Assembly: GCA_964448615.1 (NCBI GenBank) | Contig: CAYUWH010000005.1 | Coordinates: 1-48,221 of the forward strand | Length of the DNA: 48,221 nt | From: CAYUWH01 sp964448615 | GTDB taxonomy: Bacteria > Patescibacteriota > Gracilibacteria > Peribacterales > Peribacteraceae | Direction of reading: 5' to 3' | In this document: piece by piece, positions 23,012 to 31,427 of the stretch | Layout of the letters: every line of letters starts with the position of its first letter | Position numbering within the stretch: the stretch's first letter is position 1 | Translations under genes and position numbers: made by a program | The notes under the pieces: generated by a model | Database searches by the model: none | What the model was told of the DNA's origin: nothing | What the model saw: the letters and a program-made list of their open reading frames with translations, nothing else

Positions 23012-24694
23012 ATGCGCATCGTTTTTGGCGTGTTGGCTGGGCTCATCACTTGTGTACTCCCCCTACAGGTTGCACGAGCAGCAGGCGAACCGGTTGCGCA
23101 CTGGCGTTTAGATGAGGGTACGGGCACATCCGTGTTTGACGAGGGGCCTCGCACTGTTACAGGATCGTTCATGACACCGAATCCCACCTGGACCACGGAT
23201 GTAGCCCCCGTCTCTTTCAGTAACCCGTACGCCCTTAAATTCGAGAGCACGGGGGACGGCGTGCAATTTGCCTGGCCGTCCGCCCTCAACTTCACGGGCA
23301 CGGAGGAGCGCTCTTTCTCCTTCTGGTACAAACCAACGGCCGATGGTGAAACGGCCGCTGGTAACTACGACAGAATCATGAGCTGGACCGGTGATGCATT
23401 TGAAATCGCCGGCACGTATGGCAACGTCGCAGTGCACCGGCTTGCTTTCTACGACGGCAGTTGGCGAGACACCGGATATGACCTGACTGTGGGCACCTGG
23501 TACAACATTACGTTCACCTATGACGGTACGAACGTAAAATTGTATGTGGCCGGCGTGGAAAAATTCTCCGGGACATCAGGCGGCAGGGATATCGGCGATA
23601 CTCTCTACATCGGGGTGCGCCACACGGGCGACGAAGGCATCAACGGCATCATCGATGACATACGAATCTTCGACTACGCGCTGACAACCGATCAAATCAA
23701 TAATATCGTCGCCGGATCGGACAATCCCAATGCAGCTCCGGCCCCAACGCTTTCGGGTGCCCTCGTACCCGCGGACAATGCCACCGATATCAACGGCTCA
23801 GCCAATCTTGTCATGACCTTCAATCGCTCCGTTCAGGGGGGCACAGGGAGCATCATTATCAAGAAATCGTCGGACAACTCCATCGTGGAAACAATCGCCG
23901 CGAGCGGCTCAAAGGTGACAGGCAGTGGCACGCGGATCCTGACGATCAACCCTTCCACCACCCTCGCCGACAGCACATCGTACTACGTACAGATAGAACC
24001 CAATGCGATCCGCAGCGGTTCAGGAGCATTTTATGCAGGTATTTCCAATACCACGTCGTGGAATTTTACAACCGGTGATTTTACCGCACCGAGTACTTCC
24101 TCCCTTTCCCCCGCAGACGACGCGACGGGTGTCAGCACGACTGCAAATCTCATCATGACGTTCGACCAAGTCACGCGGGCGGGCACGGGTACGGTCCTCA
24201 TCAAAAAATCTTCCGACAACGCTACGGTTGAAATAATCACGGTATCTGGAGCGCTGTTATCCGGGAATGGCAGTACGGAACTCACGCTGGACCCGTCGAC
24301 AACACTCTCTGCGGGCACATCGTACTACATCACATGGACGGCAAACGCCTTCAAGGATACAACCGGAAATCACGCGGCAGCAATCACATCCTCGGCGACG
24401 TGGAACTTTACGACCGCAAGTCCTGCGACATCCTCGTCCTCATCCTCGTCAAACAACTCAAATCAAAGCGGAGGAGGAAGAGGAATCCGTGGGGCGATAC
24501 TTGGGGGCGCTGCCGCTCCCGTGCGTCGCACGAAAACGAATAATCCAATACTACTGAGCACACAGTCCCTGCGCCCATTCATGATGCAGCGCACCTGTGC
24601 GAGAGTCTCTCAATGGCTTGCAAGCAAGCCTGCCATCGTCAAACGCATCAACAATCGGCTTCGGAACAGATTCGGATTCACCTGCTGGGAATAG
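23012..24694 (+). CDS. secreted LamG / SbsA Ig-like protein with Cys C-terminal motif
   Basis: This is a 560-residue protein. It has a signal peptide (VFGVLAGLITCVLPLQVARA), then a concanavalin A/LamG domain at about residues 27-235 (VAHWRLDEGTGTSVFDEG, FSFWYKPT, IIDDIRIFDYAL). Two Big_5/SbsA Ig-like domains follow, each opening with P-A-D-[ND]-A-T and ending SWNFTT or TWNFTT. A poly-Ser linker leads to a Gly/Arg-rich stretch (GGGRGIRGAILGGAAAP) and a C-terminal motif, RTCARVSQWL then RINNRLRNRFGFTC. The protein probably binds carbohydrate or matrix at the cell surface. The C-terminal motif is shared with the protein encoded at 20511. Confidence 0.85.
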   Translation: MRIVFGVLAGLITCVLPLQVARAAGEPVAHWRLDEGTGTSVFDEGPRTVTGSFMTPNPTWTTDVAPVSFSNPYALKFESTGDGVQFAWPSALNFTGTEERSFSFWYKPTADGETAAGNYDRIMSWTGDAFEIAGTYGNVAVHRLAFYDGSWRDTGYDLTVGTWYNITFTYDGTNVKLYVAGVEKFSGTSGGRDIGDTLYIGVRHTGDEGINGIIDDIRIFDYALTTDQINNIVAGSDNPNAAPAPTLSGALVPADNATDINGSANLVMTFNRSVQGGTGSIIIKKSSDNSIVETIAASGSKVTGSGTRILTINPSTTLADSTSYYVQIEPNAIRSGSGAFYAGISNTTSWNFTTGDFTAPSTSSLSPADDATGVSTTANLIMTFDQVTRAGTGTVLIKKSSDNATVEIITVSGALLSGNGSTELTLDPSTTLSAGTSYYITWTANAFKDTTGNHAAAITSSATWNFTTASPATSSSSSSSNNSNQSGGGRGIRGAILGGAAAPVRRTKTNNPILLSTQSLRPFMMQRTCARVSQWLASKPAIVKRINNRLRNRFGFTCWE

Positions 24695-24716
24695 AACAAA
24701 GGTATGTTTTAGCGGC

Positions 24717-25454
24717 TCACACCCCCGCCGCGAGCGACTTCAGGAACACGCCGACGGCGTAGGCCACCATGGCGCCGATCGCCCCGACGAACACGATTTC
24801 CAGCGGCCCCTTGTACAACTTCTCTTTCGTCACGTAACTGCGCGCCACGCCGAGCAACACGAGCGAGATGGCGGTACCGATGATCGCCACCATGAAACGC
24901 CATTCCTCGGGAACCCCCAAGAAGTAGGGAAGTAACGGAATAGCACCGAACGTCCCGAACGACAAGAATGTCATGATGCCGTCGAGCAGCGGCTTTGAGC
25001 CGCTGTTACCGACGTATCCATGCTCCGCCACCATCATCACGTCGAGCCAACGCTCCTGGTCGCTCGTGACGATCTGGACGGCGCGATCTAAATCCGCACC
25101 GGCGAAACCCAGCTTGGCGAAATATTCGCGCACTTCCGCGCGTTCCATATCGGGAACGGTTTTGATCTCCTTCCTCTCTTCCTCGCGGATGCGCTTCCAC
25201 TGTGCCTGGTCGGATTTCTCGGAGAGATATGCGCCCGTAGCCATGGAGAGTCCGTCAGCCAACAGATTCGCCAAACCCAAAATGATGACGATGGAGTGCG
25301 GAAGACCTGCGCCGGCCGTCCCCGCAACGACCGCGAACGTTGTCACAATGCCATCGTTGCCTCCGTACACGATTTCACGAATGTACGCGCCAAGCCGGTG
25401 CCCGTGGTGTTCTTCAGCGCGATGGCGCGCCAGAGCTGCATTGGTACTCTGCAT
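24717..25454 (-). CDS. VIT1/CCC1 family iron/manganese transporter
   Basis: This is a 245-residue integral membrane protein. TM1 carries IVYGGNDGIVTTFAVVAG and TM2 carries ANLLADGLSMATGAYLS, the signature pair of the VIT family, followed by a cytoplasmic helical hairpin (EERKEIKTVPDMERAEVREYF) that binds metal in plant VIT1. Three more TM helices complete the fold. It would move Fe2+ or Mn2+ out of the cytoplasm. The ATG at 25454 is the right start, because TATGAT lies 6 nt upstream. Longer in-frame extensions only antisense-overlap the histidine kinase. Confidence 0.9.
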   Translation of the reverse strand: MQSTNAALARHRAEEHHGHRLGAYIREIVYGGNDGIVTTFAVVAGTAGAGLPHSIVIILGLANLLADGLSMATGAYLSEKSDQAQWKRIREEERKEIKTVPDMERAEVREYFAKLGFAGADLDRAVQIVTSDQERWLDVMMVAEHGYVGNSGSKPLLDGIMTFLSFGTFGAIPLLPYFLGVPEEWRFMVAIIGTAISLVLLGVARSYVTKEKLYKGPLEIVFVGAIGAMVAYAVGVFLKSLAAGV

Positions 25455-25460
25455 GAGGAG

Positions 25461-25466
25461 ATCATA
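25461..25466 (-). promoter_or_regulatory. TATGAT -10 box, leaderless VIT gene
   Basis: On the minus strand TATGAT lies 6 nt before the ATG at 25454. Confidence 0.45.
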
Positions 25467-25643
25467 CCTTGCTCTGTGCAACTGACCATCTTGTTTCCGG
25501 CAACAATCGCGGACAATCTCGTCACACTTGCGGGAGCGGAAGCCACGACGAAGACCGTGAGCGGCGGCGCCTTTGCGCGTATGCTGCAAATAGGATGGCT
25601 CGTCCTGATTCTTCTGGAGCTGTATCATATTTTTCAATAGACC

Positions 25644-26723
25644 ATGAAGATCATCGCACAACTTGGGCAAAAACTCACCGACAAAGACTTGGGCGCGCTC
25701 CTCGATGCCCTCAATCACACGGCTCTCGTGTCCATGACGGACGTGAAAGGAAGAATTACGTACGCAAATGAGAAATTCGTGCAGGTGTCCCAATATTCTC
25801 TGGAGGAACTGCTCGGGCAGAATCATCGGATTCTAAAATCGGGAGACCAGCCGGACGAACTCTTTGTCGATCTATGGCAGACGATTGCACATGGAAAGGT
25901 ATGGCGTGGTGAGATCAAAAACCAAGCCAAAGATGGCAGCTTCTACTGGGTTGATACCGCGATCGCCCCTATCCTGAATCACAAGGGACAGCCGGAGCGG
26001 TACATCTCTGTGCGCTTCCTCATTACTGATCGCAAGCGGGAGGAATTGGCCAAGTCGCAGTTCGTGTCCCTTGCCTCACATCAGTTGCGCACGCCACTCA
26101 GCGCCATTCGTTGGTCATTGAGCAGCCTGCGAATGGGCATGGAGAATGACACCAACGAATCGAACAAGGAAGACTTGGATGATGCCGAGAGAACGGTCAT
26201 CACGATGGAGGAAACGATCGAAACGCTTCTGCTGCTCTCCCAACTGCAGTCTGGAAAAGTCGATCCCACGCTTGTACGCATCGCACTCCCCGCCCTGTTT
26301 CAGAGCTTGAAACAGGACTTCCAGCAACAATGTACCTTCAAGAAACAGAGAATGTTGATCGATTGCCCGTCCAGCCTCTCTCTTGAAACGGACGAGAAAC
26401 TTCTCAGGGAGATCCTTCACAATCTCTTAAGCAATGCCCTGAAATATTCTCCAGAGGAAAGTGACGTACGCTTGCGGGCAGCCAAGAAAGGGAACCAGGT
26501 GCGGATTGAGGTGGAAGATGCGGGAATGGGCATTCCCGCTCACGAACAAGGGAACGTATTCTCCATGTTCTTCCGAGGAGAGAATGCGGTGGACGCGGAA
26601 ATTCTCGGAACCGGCCTCGGCCTGCATCTTGTCCGCTCGCTCGTTCAGCTTCTCAAGGGAAACATTTCTTTTGTTTCCAAGGAAGGCAAAGGAACTACGT
26701 TTACGCTCTTGCTGCCTTTTTAG
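25644..26723 (+). CDS. PAS-domain sensor histidine kinase
   Basis: This is a 359-residue soluble kinase. A PAS/PAC sensor spans residues 15-130 (TYANEKFVQVSQYSLEELLG, SFYWVDTAIAPI). The HisKA helix has the phosphorylated His146 in ASHQLRTPLSAIRW. The HATPase_c domain has an N box (NLLSNALKYSPE), G1 box (EDAGMGIP), F box and G2 box (GTGLGLHLV). No TM segment is present, so it senses a cytoplasmic signal. It is followed after 63 nt by a single-domain response regulator, its likely partner. It is divergent from the VIT transporter. Confidence 0.93.
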   Translation: MKIIAQLGQKLTDKDLGALLDALNHTALVSMTDVKGRITYANEKFVQVSQYSLEELLGQNHRILKSGDQPDELFVDLWQTIAHGKVWRGEIKNQAKDGSFYWVDTAIAPILNHKGQPERYISVRFLITDRKREELAKSQFVSLASHQLRTPLSAIRWSLSSLRMGMENDTNESNKEDLDDAERTVITMEETIETLLLLSQLQSGKVDPTLVRIALPALFQSLKQDFQQQCTFKKQRMLIDCPSSLSLETDEKLLREILHNLLSNALKYSPEESDVRLRAAKKGNQVRIEVEDAGMGIPAHEQGNVFSMFFRGENAVDAEILGTGLGLHLVRSLVQLLKGNISFVSKEGKGTTFTLLLPF

Positions 26724-26786
26724 CATCGCCATTCATTGAGGGAACGCACAAAACGCGTAGAATGCCATCTCATACCAGCACTGCTC

Positions 26787-27170
26787 ATGGCGAATATTCT
26801 CATTATCGAAGATAACGCGGTATTGCGAAAAAAATGCGCGAAGCAATTATTGCGCATAGGTTATGACGTGCGGGAAGCGAAAGATGGCAAGCAGGGCCTT
26901 GCGGAGATTGATAAGCAACAACCCGATCTCGTTCTTCTTGATCTCCTGATGCCGCGCGTCGATGGATTTGCCGTACTCAAACACATTCAAGAGAAGAAGT
27001 ACGAATTCCCGATCATCGTTCTCTCGAATGTCGTGTGGAATCTCGACAAAGCAGGTTGCAAGAAAATCGGCGTCTCCGATTACTTTATCAAGAGTAAGAT
27101 CGACATTCCGACCCTGATTAAGAAGATCGAGGGGTATCTGCCTCGTACCCAGGCACCGGTGACCGCATGA
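26787..27170 (+). CDS. single-domain response regulator (CheY-like)
   Basis: This is a 127-residue receiver domain with no output domain. The acidic pocket is IIEDN, the phosphoacceptor is Asp52 in LVLLDLLMP, the switch Ser80 is in IIVLSNV and Lys102 is in YFIKSKID. It would act through protein contacts, as CheY does, or as a phosphate sink. It lies just downstream of the PAS histidine kinase. The ATG at 26787 gives the canonical MANILIIEDN start, and longer versions are unlikely. Confidence 0.93.
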   Translation: MANILIIEDNAVLRKKCAKQLLRIGYDVREAKDGKQGLAEIDKQQPDLVLLDLLMPRVDGFAVLKHIQEKKYEFPIIVLSNVVWNLDKAGCKKIGVSDYFIKSKIDIPTLIKKIEGYLPRTQAPVTA

Positions 27171-27256
27171 TTTTGGAACAGAAAAATATCTATAAGAAAT
27201 ATTCTAATATTATGTCAATACGATCTTTCGCTCCCCTACCCCATCTCACTCTGCAC

Positions 27257-28136
27257 GGAATTGGACTGATTCCCTGAGAGTATTCTTTCTCGCCATTTGT
27301 GTTCATCCAGTCCGATTCCATCCTGACGGCCCTGACAAAAAAAGCGCAATCCTATGCGCAGGATCGCTCTCGTCATCTGCTCTGTCCATCATGCAGAACC
27401 CGCACGAAACTCTACTCACTCAAGGACGGACGCAGAAAATGTTCCGCATGCGGCGAAAAATTCAATCCCGAAAAAAAGACCGACGCGGCGCGCCTCAAGC
27501 AATGCGCGGATATCCTTCTCTGCTTCTGCATCAACTTCACGGCGAAACAGGCTTCGGCTCTCTCGGGATACCACTACAAGCTGGTTGCGACTCTCTACGA
27601 CGACTTTCGTTTGCTCTTGGCACAGCAAAACCTTCCGCTTACGTGTGTCGAGCAACTGACAACTGCTGAGGCTTACGATCACTCTTTGCAAGATGGCAAG
27701 CAGCATGCCGCCCCGGTATTCGGCTTGAAGATCTTGCCTGGCAAGAACATCTTCATCGATCCACTCTTCAAAGGCGGCGCTTCGACGCTGGAAAATACGC
27801 AAAAATATGCCGAATACGCAGGATTCATTTGTCGCGGAACCTTCCAGCGATTCAGCGGGAACGAGCGCAGGAAAGACGGTGCAGAGCAAACATGGGCATG
27901 GATACACGAGAGATTGAAACGTCATCATGGAATCTGGAAACATCACATCGGTCTGTACCTCAAAGAACTGGAATGGAAATACAACAGCCGCAGTCTTACA
28001 TCCGAGGAACAAGCAATGAAAATTGTGGAACTCATGCCGGGTAATTTTTTGACTGCGTGGAGAAAGAAGAAGGAAACGCGCGACGTTTCCGGCAAGCAGA
28101 ACGATACGGAAAACTAGTGGAATTTGGTCCAATTTC
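27257..28136 (+). mobile_element. IS1595-like insertion sequence with imperfect terminal repeats
   Basis: GGAATTGGACTGATTCC at 27257-27273 resembles the inverse complement of GGAATTTGGTCCAATTTC at 28119-28136, and the pair flanks the transposase-like gene. The resulting size of about 880 bp suits a minimal IS1595-type element. No clear target-site duplication is visible, so the ends are tentative. Confidence 0.45.
27299..28117 (+). CDS. IS1595-family-like transposase
   Basis: This is a 272-residue protein. An N-terminal zinc ribbon (LCPSCRTR and CSACGEKF) is followed by an HTH-like region (NFTAKQASALSGYHYKLV). The C-terminus ends with the family signature EQTWAWIHERLKRHHGIWK then LYLKELEWKYNSR, equivalent to the last catalytic Glu/Asn helix of ISXO2-like DDE enzymes. 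The middle part lacks the usual ETYVGGK first-Asp segment. IFIDPLFKGGAS is the only candidate Asp. It may be a divergent active enzyme or a domesticated derivative. The start is a GTG at 27299. Confidence 0.7.
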   Translation: MFIQSDSILTALTKKAQSYAQDRSRHLLCPSCRTRTKLYSLKDGRRKCSACGEKFNPEKKTDAARLKQCADILLCFCINFTAKQASALSGYHYKLVATLYDDFRLLLAQQNLPLTCVEQLTTAEAYDHSLQDGKQHAAPVFGLKILPGKNIFIDPLFKGGASTLENTQKYAEYAGFICRGTFQRFSGNERRKDGAEQTWAWIHERLKRHHGIWKHHIGLYLKELEWKYNSRSLTSEEQAMKIVELMPGNFLTAWRKKKETRDVSGKQNDTEN

Positions 28137-28315
28137 ATACCGAGATTACCTATTTCATGTATTTCGAGTATTTCGCTACCCCTTGCGGAAAATTCGATGA
28201 CGAGTAGCTTCGGTGTTGCACATGGAGATCACTCCTGCCATCTGCCACCGGCACGAAGAAACAGCACCGGTGCTCCGCGCACCGTCTCACATCTGATCTC
28301 GTTCTTTTTTCCATC

Positions 28316-28411
28316 ATGATCACACGCACTCACAACAACGGCGTGGCGCAGAGAATGTTCCTAATGTTTGCAGGAATGGTCGGCCTGCTCATCCTCTTCC
28401 TTCTTCCCTGA
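28316..28411 (+). CDS. 31-aa single-TM microprotein
   Basis: ATG at 28316 to TGA at 28411 encodes a polar N-terminus (ITRTHNNGVAQR) and one TM helix (MFLMFAGMVGLLILFLLP). Its stop is 2 nt before the next ATG, and its pyrimidine-rich leader is like those of the following genes. It heads a co-directional run. It is too short for routine calling and may be missed. Function is unknown. Confidence 0.45.
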   Translation: MITRTHNNGVAQRMFLMFAGMVGLLILFLLP

Positions 28412-28413
28412 CC

Positions 28414-28665
28414 ATGCTCCTCTTTCCTCTTCACAAACGGCTCTCCAAGAAGCCCTTTCGCGCGCGCAAGAAGCGGAGACTGCATCAAACGCAACGGCGG
28501 CAATCCGCCGGGAACACGTTTGCCGCCCCCCTTCTGGAGCAAGAAGGGCCTCTTGTGGAGCCGATGTTCGCCGACCAACAGGATGTGATTCCGCTCGTGA
28601 ACGACGAGGAACAACATCTGGAGATTGAAAAGAACGAATCAACCGTCCCTTCCAGATTTCTCTGA
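28414..28665 (+). CDS. hypothetical 83-aa protein
   Basis: This small soluble protein has a very basic N-terminal half (HKRLSKKPFRARKKRRLHQ) and an acidic C-terminal half (LVNDEEQHLEIEKNE). No family is recognised. It begins 2 nt after the microprotein stop and ends 10 nt before the next start. This tight spacing is the main evidence that it is real. Several longer frames occur antisense, but none has a recognisable domain. Confidence 0.45.
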   Translation: MLLFPLHKRLSKKPFRARKKRRLHQTQRRQSAGNTFAAPLLEQEGPLVEPMFADQQDVIPLVNDEEQHLEIEKNESTVPSRFL

Positions 28666-28675
28666 CTTTTCTTCC

Positions 28676-28975
28676 ATGACTTCTCCCATGACCCCCACTG
28701 GCAAACACCAATCTTCCGCCATTCCTCGCCATCCATCGCATAGGTGTACGCCAATGCATGGACACTGTTTCCCGCCAAAAGAGGAGAGGGAAACACCGGA
28801 AGAACATGCTGGCACGGCCCCGCAGCCCAATGAGCCGACCAGCACGCCGGACCTTCTGTTGAAAACCAACGAGCAAGAAGAACAGCTTGAGCGGAGCGAG
28901 AGGATCACCGCCGGCGACCGTATCGTCCCGCCTGATGATGAAACCGAACGGCTCGAAGATGCACGCCCCTCATAG
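28676..28975 (+). CDS. hypothetical Pro/Glu-rich 99-aa protein
   Basis: This polar, probably disordered protein is rich in Pro, Thr and Glu (RETPEEHAGTAPQPNEPTS, NEQEEQLERSERI). There are no hydrophobic segments and no known domain. I chose the ATG at 28676 because, like its neighbours, it directly follows a pyrimidine tract (CTTTTCTTCC). Reality is uncertain and rests on spacing within the gene run. Confidence 0.4.
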   Translation: MTSPMTPTGKHQSSAIPRHPSHRCTPMHGHCFPPKEERETPEEHAGTAPQPNEPTSTPDLLLKTNEQEEQLERSERITAGDRIVPPDDETERLEDARPS

Positions 28976-28994
28976 TTCATTTCCCATTTTCTCT

Positions 28995-29615
28995 ATGCCT
29001 CCCCACTGCGACACCCTCGACGGCCCGGTCGTCCTTGCGGCCAAGAAAGCGATTGAAGACGTGCATGTCCTGCATGCCCTGCCGTGGGTACCTAAAGAAT
29101 CTGAGCAGGAAGTATGCGATGCATTTGAAACCGTAATGCACGCTCGCGAAAAGGGAGAAGATGCCTGCAAAATCGCGGATCAATGGTTCTATGAGACAGT
29201 GGTACGGCTACACCGCATGGGCGAAGGAGCACCGTACACAGGCCTCAAGCCCGCCGGCCTGGATCCCGGACCAGCTGTCCGCCTTGCGGAGGAAGCAGTT
29301 GAAAGCGGCGACATTGATGAACTGAAGGATTTCTTCGAGGACATGATGAAACAGGAGCTCTCGGCATTGCTTGATCGTGTTCTGGCAACAGCGGCGGCGG
29401 CGGCCGACCCGCTCGATACGGATGCCATGCGCAAACATATCCATGCGAAGCTTTCATTCATCCATCTTGCAGATGAATTGTATCGCCTCCTTACGCACCA
29501 GAAGCAGATCGATCGCATCCGAGAAGCGGAGCAAGTGGCAAAAAACCGCCTGGAACAGTCATACAGCAGGAGACATCCGGCTACTGCCGAAGCGCTTGCC
29601 CATCGCCATTCCTGA
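28995..29615 (+). CDS. DUF6448-like protein
   Basis: This is a 206-residue helical protein. It opens with MPPHCDTLDGPVVLAAKKAI and includes LPWVPKESEQEV, RLHRMGEGAPYTGLKPAGLD and PAVRLAEEAVESGDIDELK. These segments match what I recall of the DUF6448 family. The conserved His/Cys at the N-terminus and RxHRxGEGAPYTGxKP could form an active or metal site, but no function is known. The ATG at 28995 is chosen because the conserved segment begins there, after the pyrimidine tract TTTCCCATTTTCTCT. Confidence 0.65.
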   Translation: MPPHCDTLDGPVVLAAKKAIEDVHVLHALPWVPKESEQEVCDAFETVMHAREKGEDACKIADQWFYETVVRLHRMGEGAPYTGLKPAGLDPGPAVRLAEEAVESGDIDELKDFFEDMMKQELSALLDRVLATAAAAADPLDTDAMRKHIHAKLSFIHLADELYRLLTHQKQIDRIREAEQVAKNRLEQSYSRRHPATAEALAHRHS

Positions 29616-29638
29616 TTTATCTCCTCTCTCTTCTTCTC

Positions 29639-30388
29639 ATGACATCCCATCCGACTAACGAACGGCTGCTGACAGTCGCTTTCTCCATAGTATTACCAGC
29701 GATCATCCTCTGCGGTCTCTTCTTCATCGGAGGAAAGATGATCGAAGTGCGGCCTCCCGCACGTCCCGCTATTACCGGATATGGCGAAGGCAAAGTAATG
29801 GCCAAGCCCGATACAGCGGAAGTAACGCTCGGTGTTCAAACCGGACGGCAACCGACTGCTGAGCGAGCGATGGAACTGCTCACACAACGGATGGATGCCA
29901 TACTCGCCCAGCTGAAGCAGCAGGGCATCGAGGAGAAAGACATCAGCACAACGGGGCTCTCCCTCTACCCCGCCTACGATTGGGTCGACGGTCAGCAGAT
30001 TTCTAAAGGATTTGAAGCGAGCGAGAACATCATTGTGAAAGTGCGTGATATCTCGAAGATCGGACAGACGATCAATACCTCCACGAAAGCGGGTGCGAAT
30101 CAGGTGAATGGCGTTCGATTCTATCTCCAAGATATCACGCAGCTGCGCCGGGAGGCGCGGAAGGCGGCCATTGCCAAAGCGAAAGAAGATGCAACACAAC
30201 TTGCGGGTGATATGAATGTAACTCTTGGCCGTCTTGCGGAGATCAACGAACAAACCTCTGGCGCAGTGAACCCCATGTATGACAGAGCAATGGGCATGGG
30301 AGGGGGCGAAGGCGGGAGCAGTGTGCCCGTGCCATCTGGTGAACAAGAATTGACCGTCAGTGTTTCGCTTACCTACGAACTCCGCTAA
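29639..30388 (+). CDS. SIMPL-domain (DUF541) membrane-anchored protein
   Basis: This is a 249-residue protein. An N-terminal TM anchor (FSIVLPAIILCGLFFIGGK) is followed by a SIMPL domain: ITGYGEGKVMAKPDTAEVTLGV, then the helix AMELLTQRMDAILAQLKQQGI, DISTTGLSLYPAYDW and ARKAAIAKAKEDATQLAG. It ends ELTVSVSLTYELR. SIMPL proteins are exported or anchored, form oligomers and are linked to stress responses, but no enzymatic role is known. It lies in the co-directional run just ahead of the flavodoxin-like pair. Confidence 0.88.
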   Translation: MTSHPTNERLLTVAFSIVLPAIILCGLFFIGGKMIEVRPPARPAITGYGEGKVMAKPDTAEVTLGVQTGRQPTAERAMELLTQRMDAILAQLKQQGIEEKDISTTGLSLYPAYDWVDGQQISKGFEASENIIVKVRDISKIGQTINTSTKAGANQVNGVRFYLQDITQLRREARKAAIAKAKEDATQLAGDMNVTLGRLAEINEQTSGAVNPMYDRAMGMGGGEGGSSVPVPSGEQELTVSVSLTYELR

Positions 30389-30393
30389 CCCCC

Positions 30394-30912
30394 ATGATAT
30401 CCATCCGCATCGTTTATGCATCGAAAAGCGGCCACGCGAAGTTCGTGGCCAGCAGGCTCGTGGAAGCATTCACGAAGGCTTCCAGATCGGCCTCGGTCAT
30501 GATCGACAAACAACCGGCCGCGCTCACGCGCGCGCAAGATCTGCTCGACACAGATGTCATTGTTCTCGTCTCCTCCGAAGAGGAGGGGGAGCCGAAGCTC
30601 AACAAGGACATGCATGCGCTCCTTTTCGATCGTGCCAACGATGTCCATCTTGATGAGCGCCGCGTTGCGTGCGTGAGTGTAAGCGGAGACAAGGAAACGG
30701 CGGAGATCCACATACGAAGCTTCCGGGAATTCAGCGATGCGCAGCACGGCACGCTCTTCATTCCGCCGCTCCTGCTGGCAGAAAAAGATCTGTACGCCTA
30801 TGACAAGGAGATCGCGCAATGGGCGATGAATCTCGTGGCCGCCATTGCCCATAACAAGACACCCGCTCTGGCAAAAAAGTCCTCCTGCCCCTTCTCTCCG
30901 TCTCCATGTTGA
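30394..30912 (+). CDS. divergent flavodoxin-like protein
   Basis: This is a 172-residue protein with a flavodoxin fold pattern: strand IRIVYASKSGHAKFVASRL, strand DVIVLVSSEEEG and strand RRVACVSVSGD. The FMN phosphate loop, usually S/T-x-S/T-G-N-T, is altered to SKSGHA, and the second loop is also atypical, so FMN binding may be weak or lost. It overlaps the next, more canonical flavodoxin gene by 7 nt. Its C-terminus (SSCPFSPSPC) is encoded by the pyrimidine tract preceding that gene's ATG. Confidence 0.6.
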   Translation: MISIRIVYASKSGHAKFVASRLVEAFTKASRSASVMIDKQPAALTRAQDLLDTDVIVLVSSEEEGEPKLNKDMHALLFDRANDVHLDERRVACVSVSGDKETAEIHIRSFREFSDAQHGTLFIPPLLLAEKDLYAYDKEIAQWAMNLVAAIAHNKTPALAKKSSCPFSPSPC

Positions 30913-31427
30913 CATCTCTTCACATCATCTACGCCTCCACGAGCGGCAATACCGAACATGTCGTTGACACACTCGTGCAGTTTCTACGGTTGATGCAACC
31001 AAATGTTGCCATTGAATGCCAACGAGCAGAGCTGGCGCAGCCCAAAGATCTTTTGAGAGGTGATGTGCTGATTCTCGGCTCAGGGACCTGGAATACAGGT
31101 GGCACTGAGGGGCAGCTGAATATGCACATGCATACCCTCCTCAAAGACAGAGCCGCGGATCTTGATCTCCAGGGAAAGCCCATCACCTTCATCAGTCTCG
31201 GCGATGATCGGTATTACTTCCGCACGCGCTGCACCGAACACTTCCTGCGTTTTCAACGTGAACACCATGCGAAGCTCTTTATCCAGCCGCTTGTCATGGT
31301 GAATGAGCCCTACGGGCAGGAAGCAAAAATCCTGCAATGGACAGAGAAACTCGCCAATCACATGATGCGCGAAAATCCCGTGCCCACCCCTCCTGCCACT
31401 CTCACTCCTACCCCCACTCTCCCATGA
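30906..31427 (+). CDS. flavodoxin-like FMN protein
   Basis: This is a 173-residue flavodoxin. The FMN phosphate loop is YASTSGNTEHVVDTL. A second loop, LGSGTWNTGGTEGQLN, stacks the isoalloxazine ring, and FISLGDDRYYFRTRC forms the third. It would shuttle electrons at low potential in the cytoplasm. The C-terminal tail (PVPTPPATLTPTPTLP) is encoded by the pyrimidine-rich leader of the next gene, which starts within this gene's stop (ATGA). The partner reductase is not in the window. Confidence 0.82.
   Translation: MLTSLHIIYASTSGNTEHVVDTLVQFLRLMQPNVAIECQRAELAQPKDLLRGDVLILGSGTWNTGGTEGQLNMHMHTLLKDRAADLDLQGKPITFISLGDDRYYFRTRCTEHFLRFQREHHAKLFIQPLVMVNEPYGQEAKILQWTEKLANHMMRENPVPTPPATLTPTPTLP

Noticed and set aside
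25029..25053. ACGTCGAGCCA inside the VIT gene as a further GAGCCA element
   Set aside because: It lies within a conserved coding region without a following -10 box, so it is probably coincidental.
27416..28138. 240-codon minus-strand frame opposite the transposase
   Set aside because: It is a shadow of the transposase-like gene, with no motif or start signal.
28361..28980. Overlapping minus-strand frames of 100-170 codons
   Set aside because: Their translations are low-complexity and Cys/Ser/Arg-rich without domains. The plus-strand genes fit spacing and leader pattern better, though confidence there is modest.
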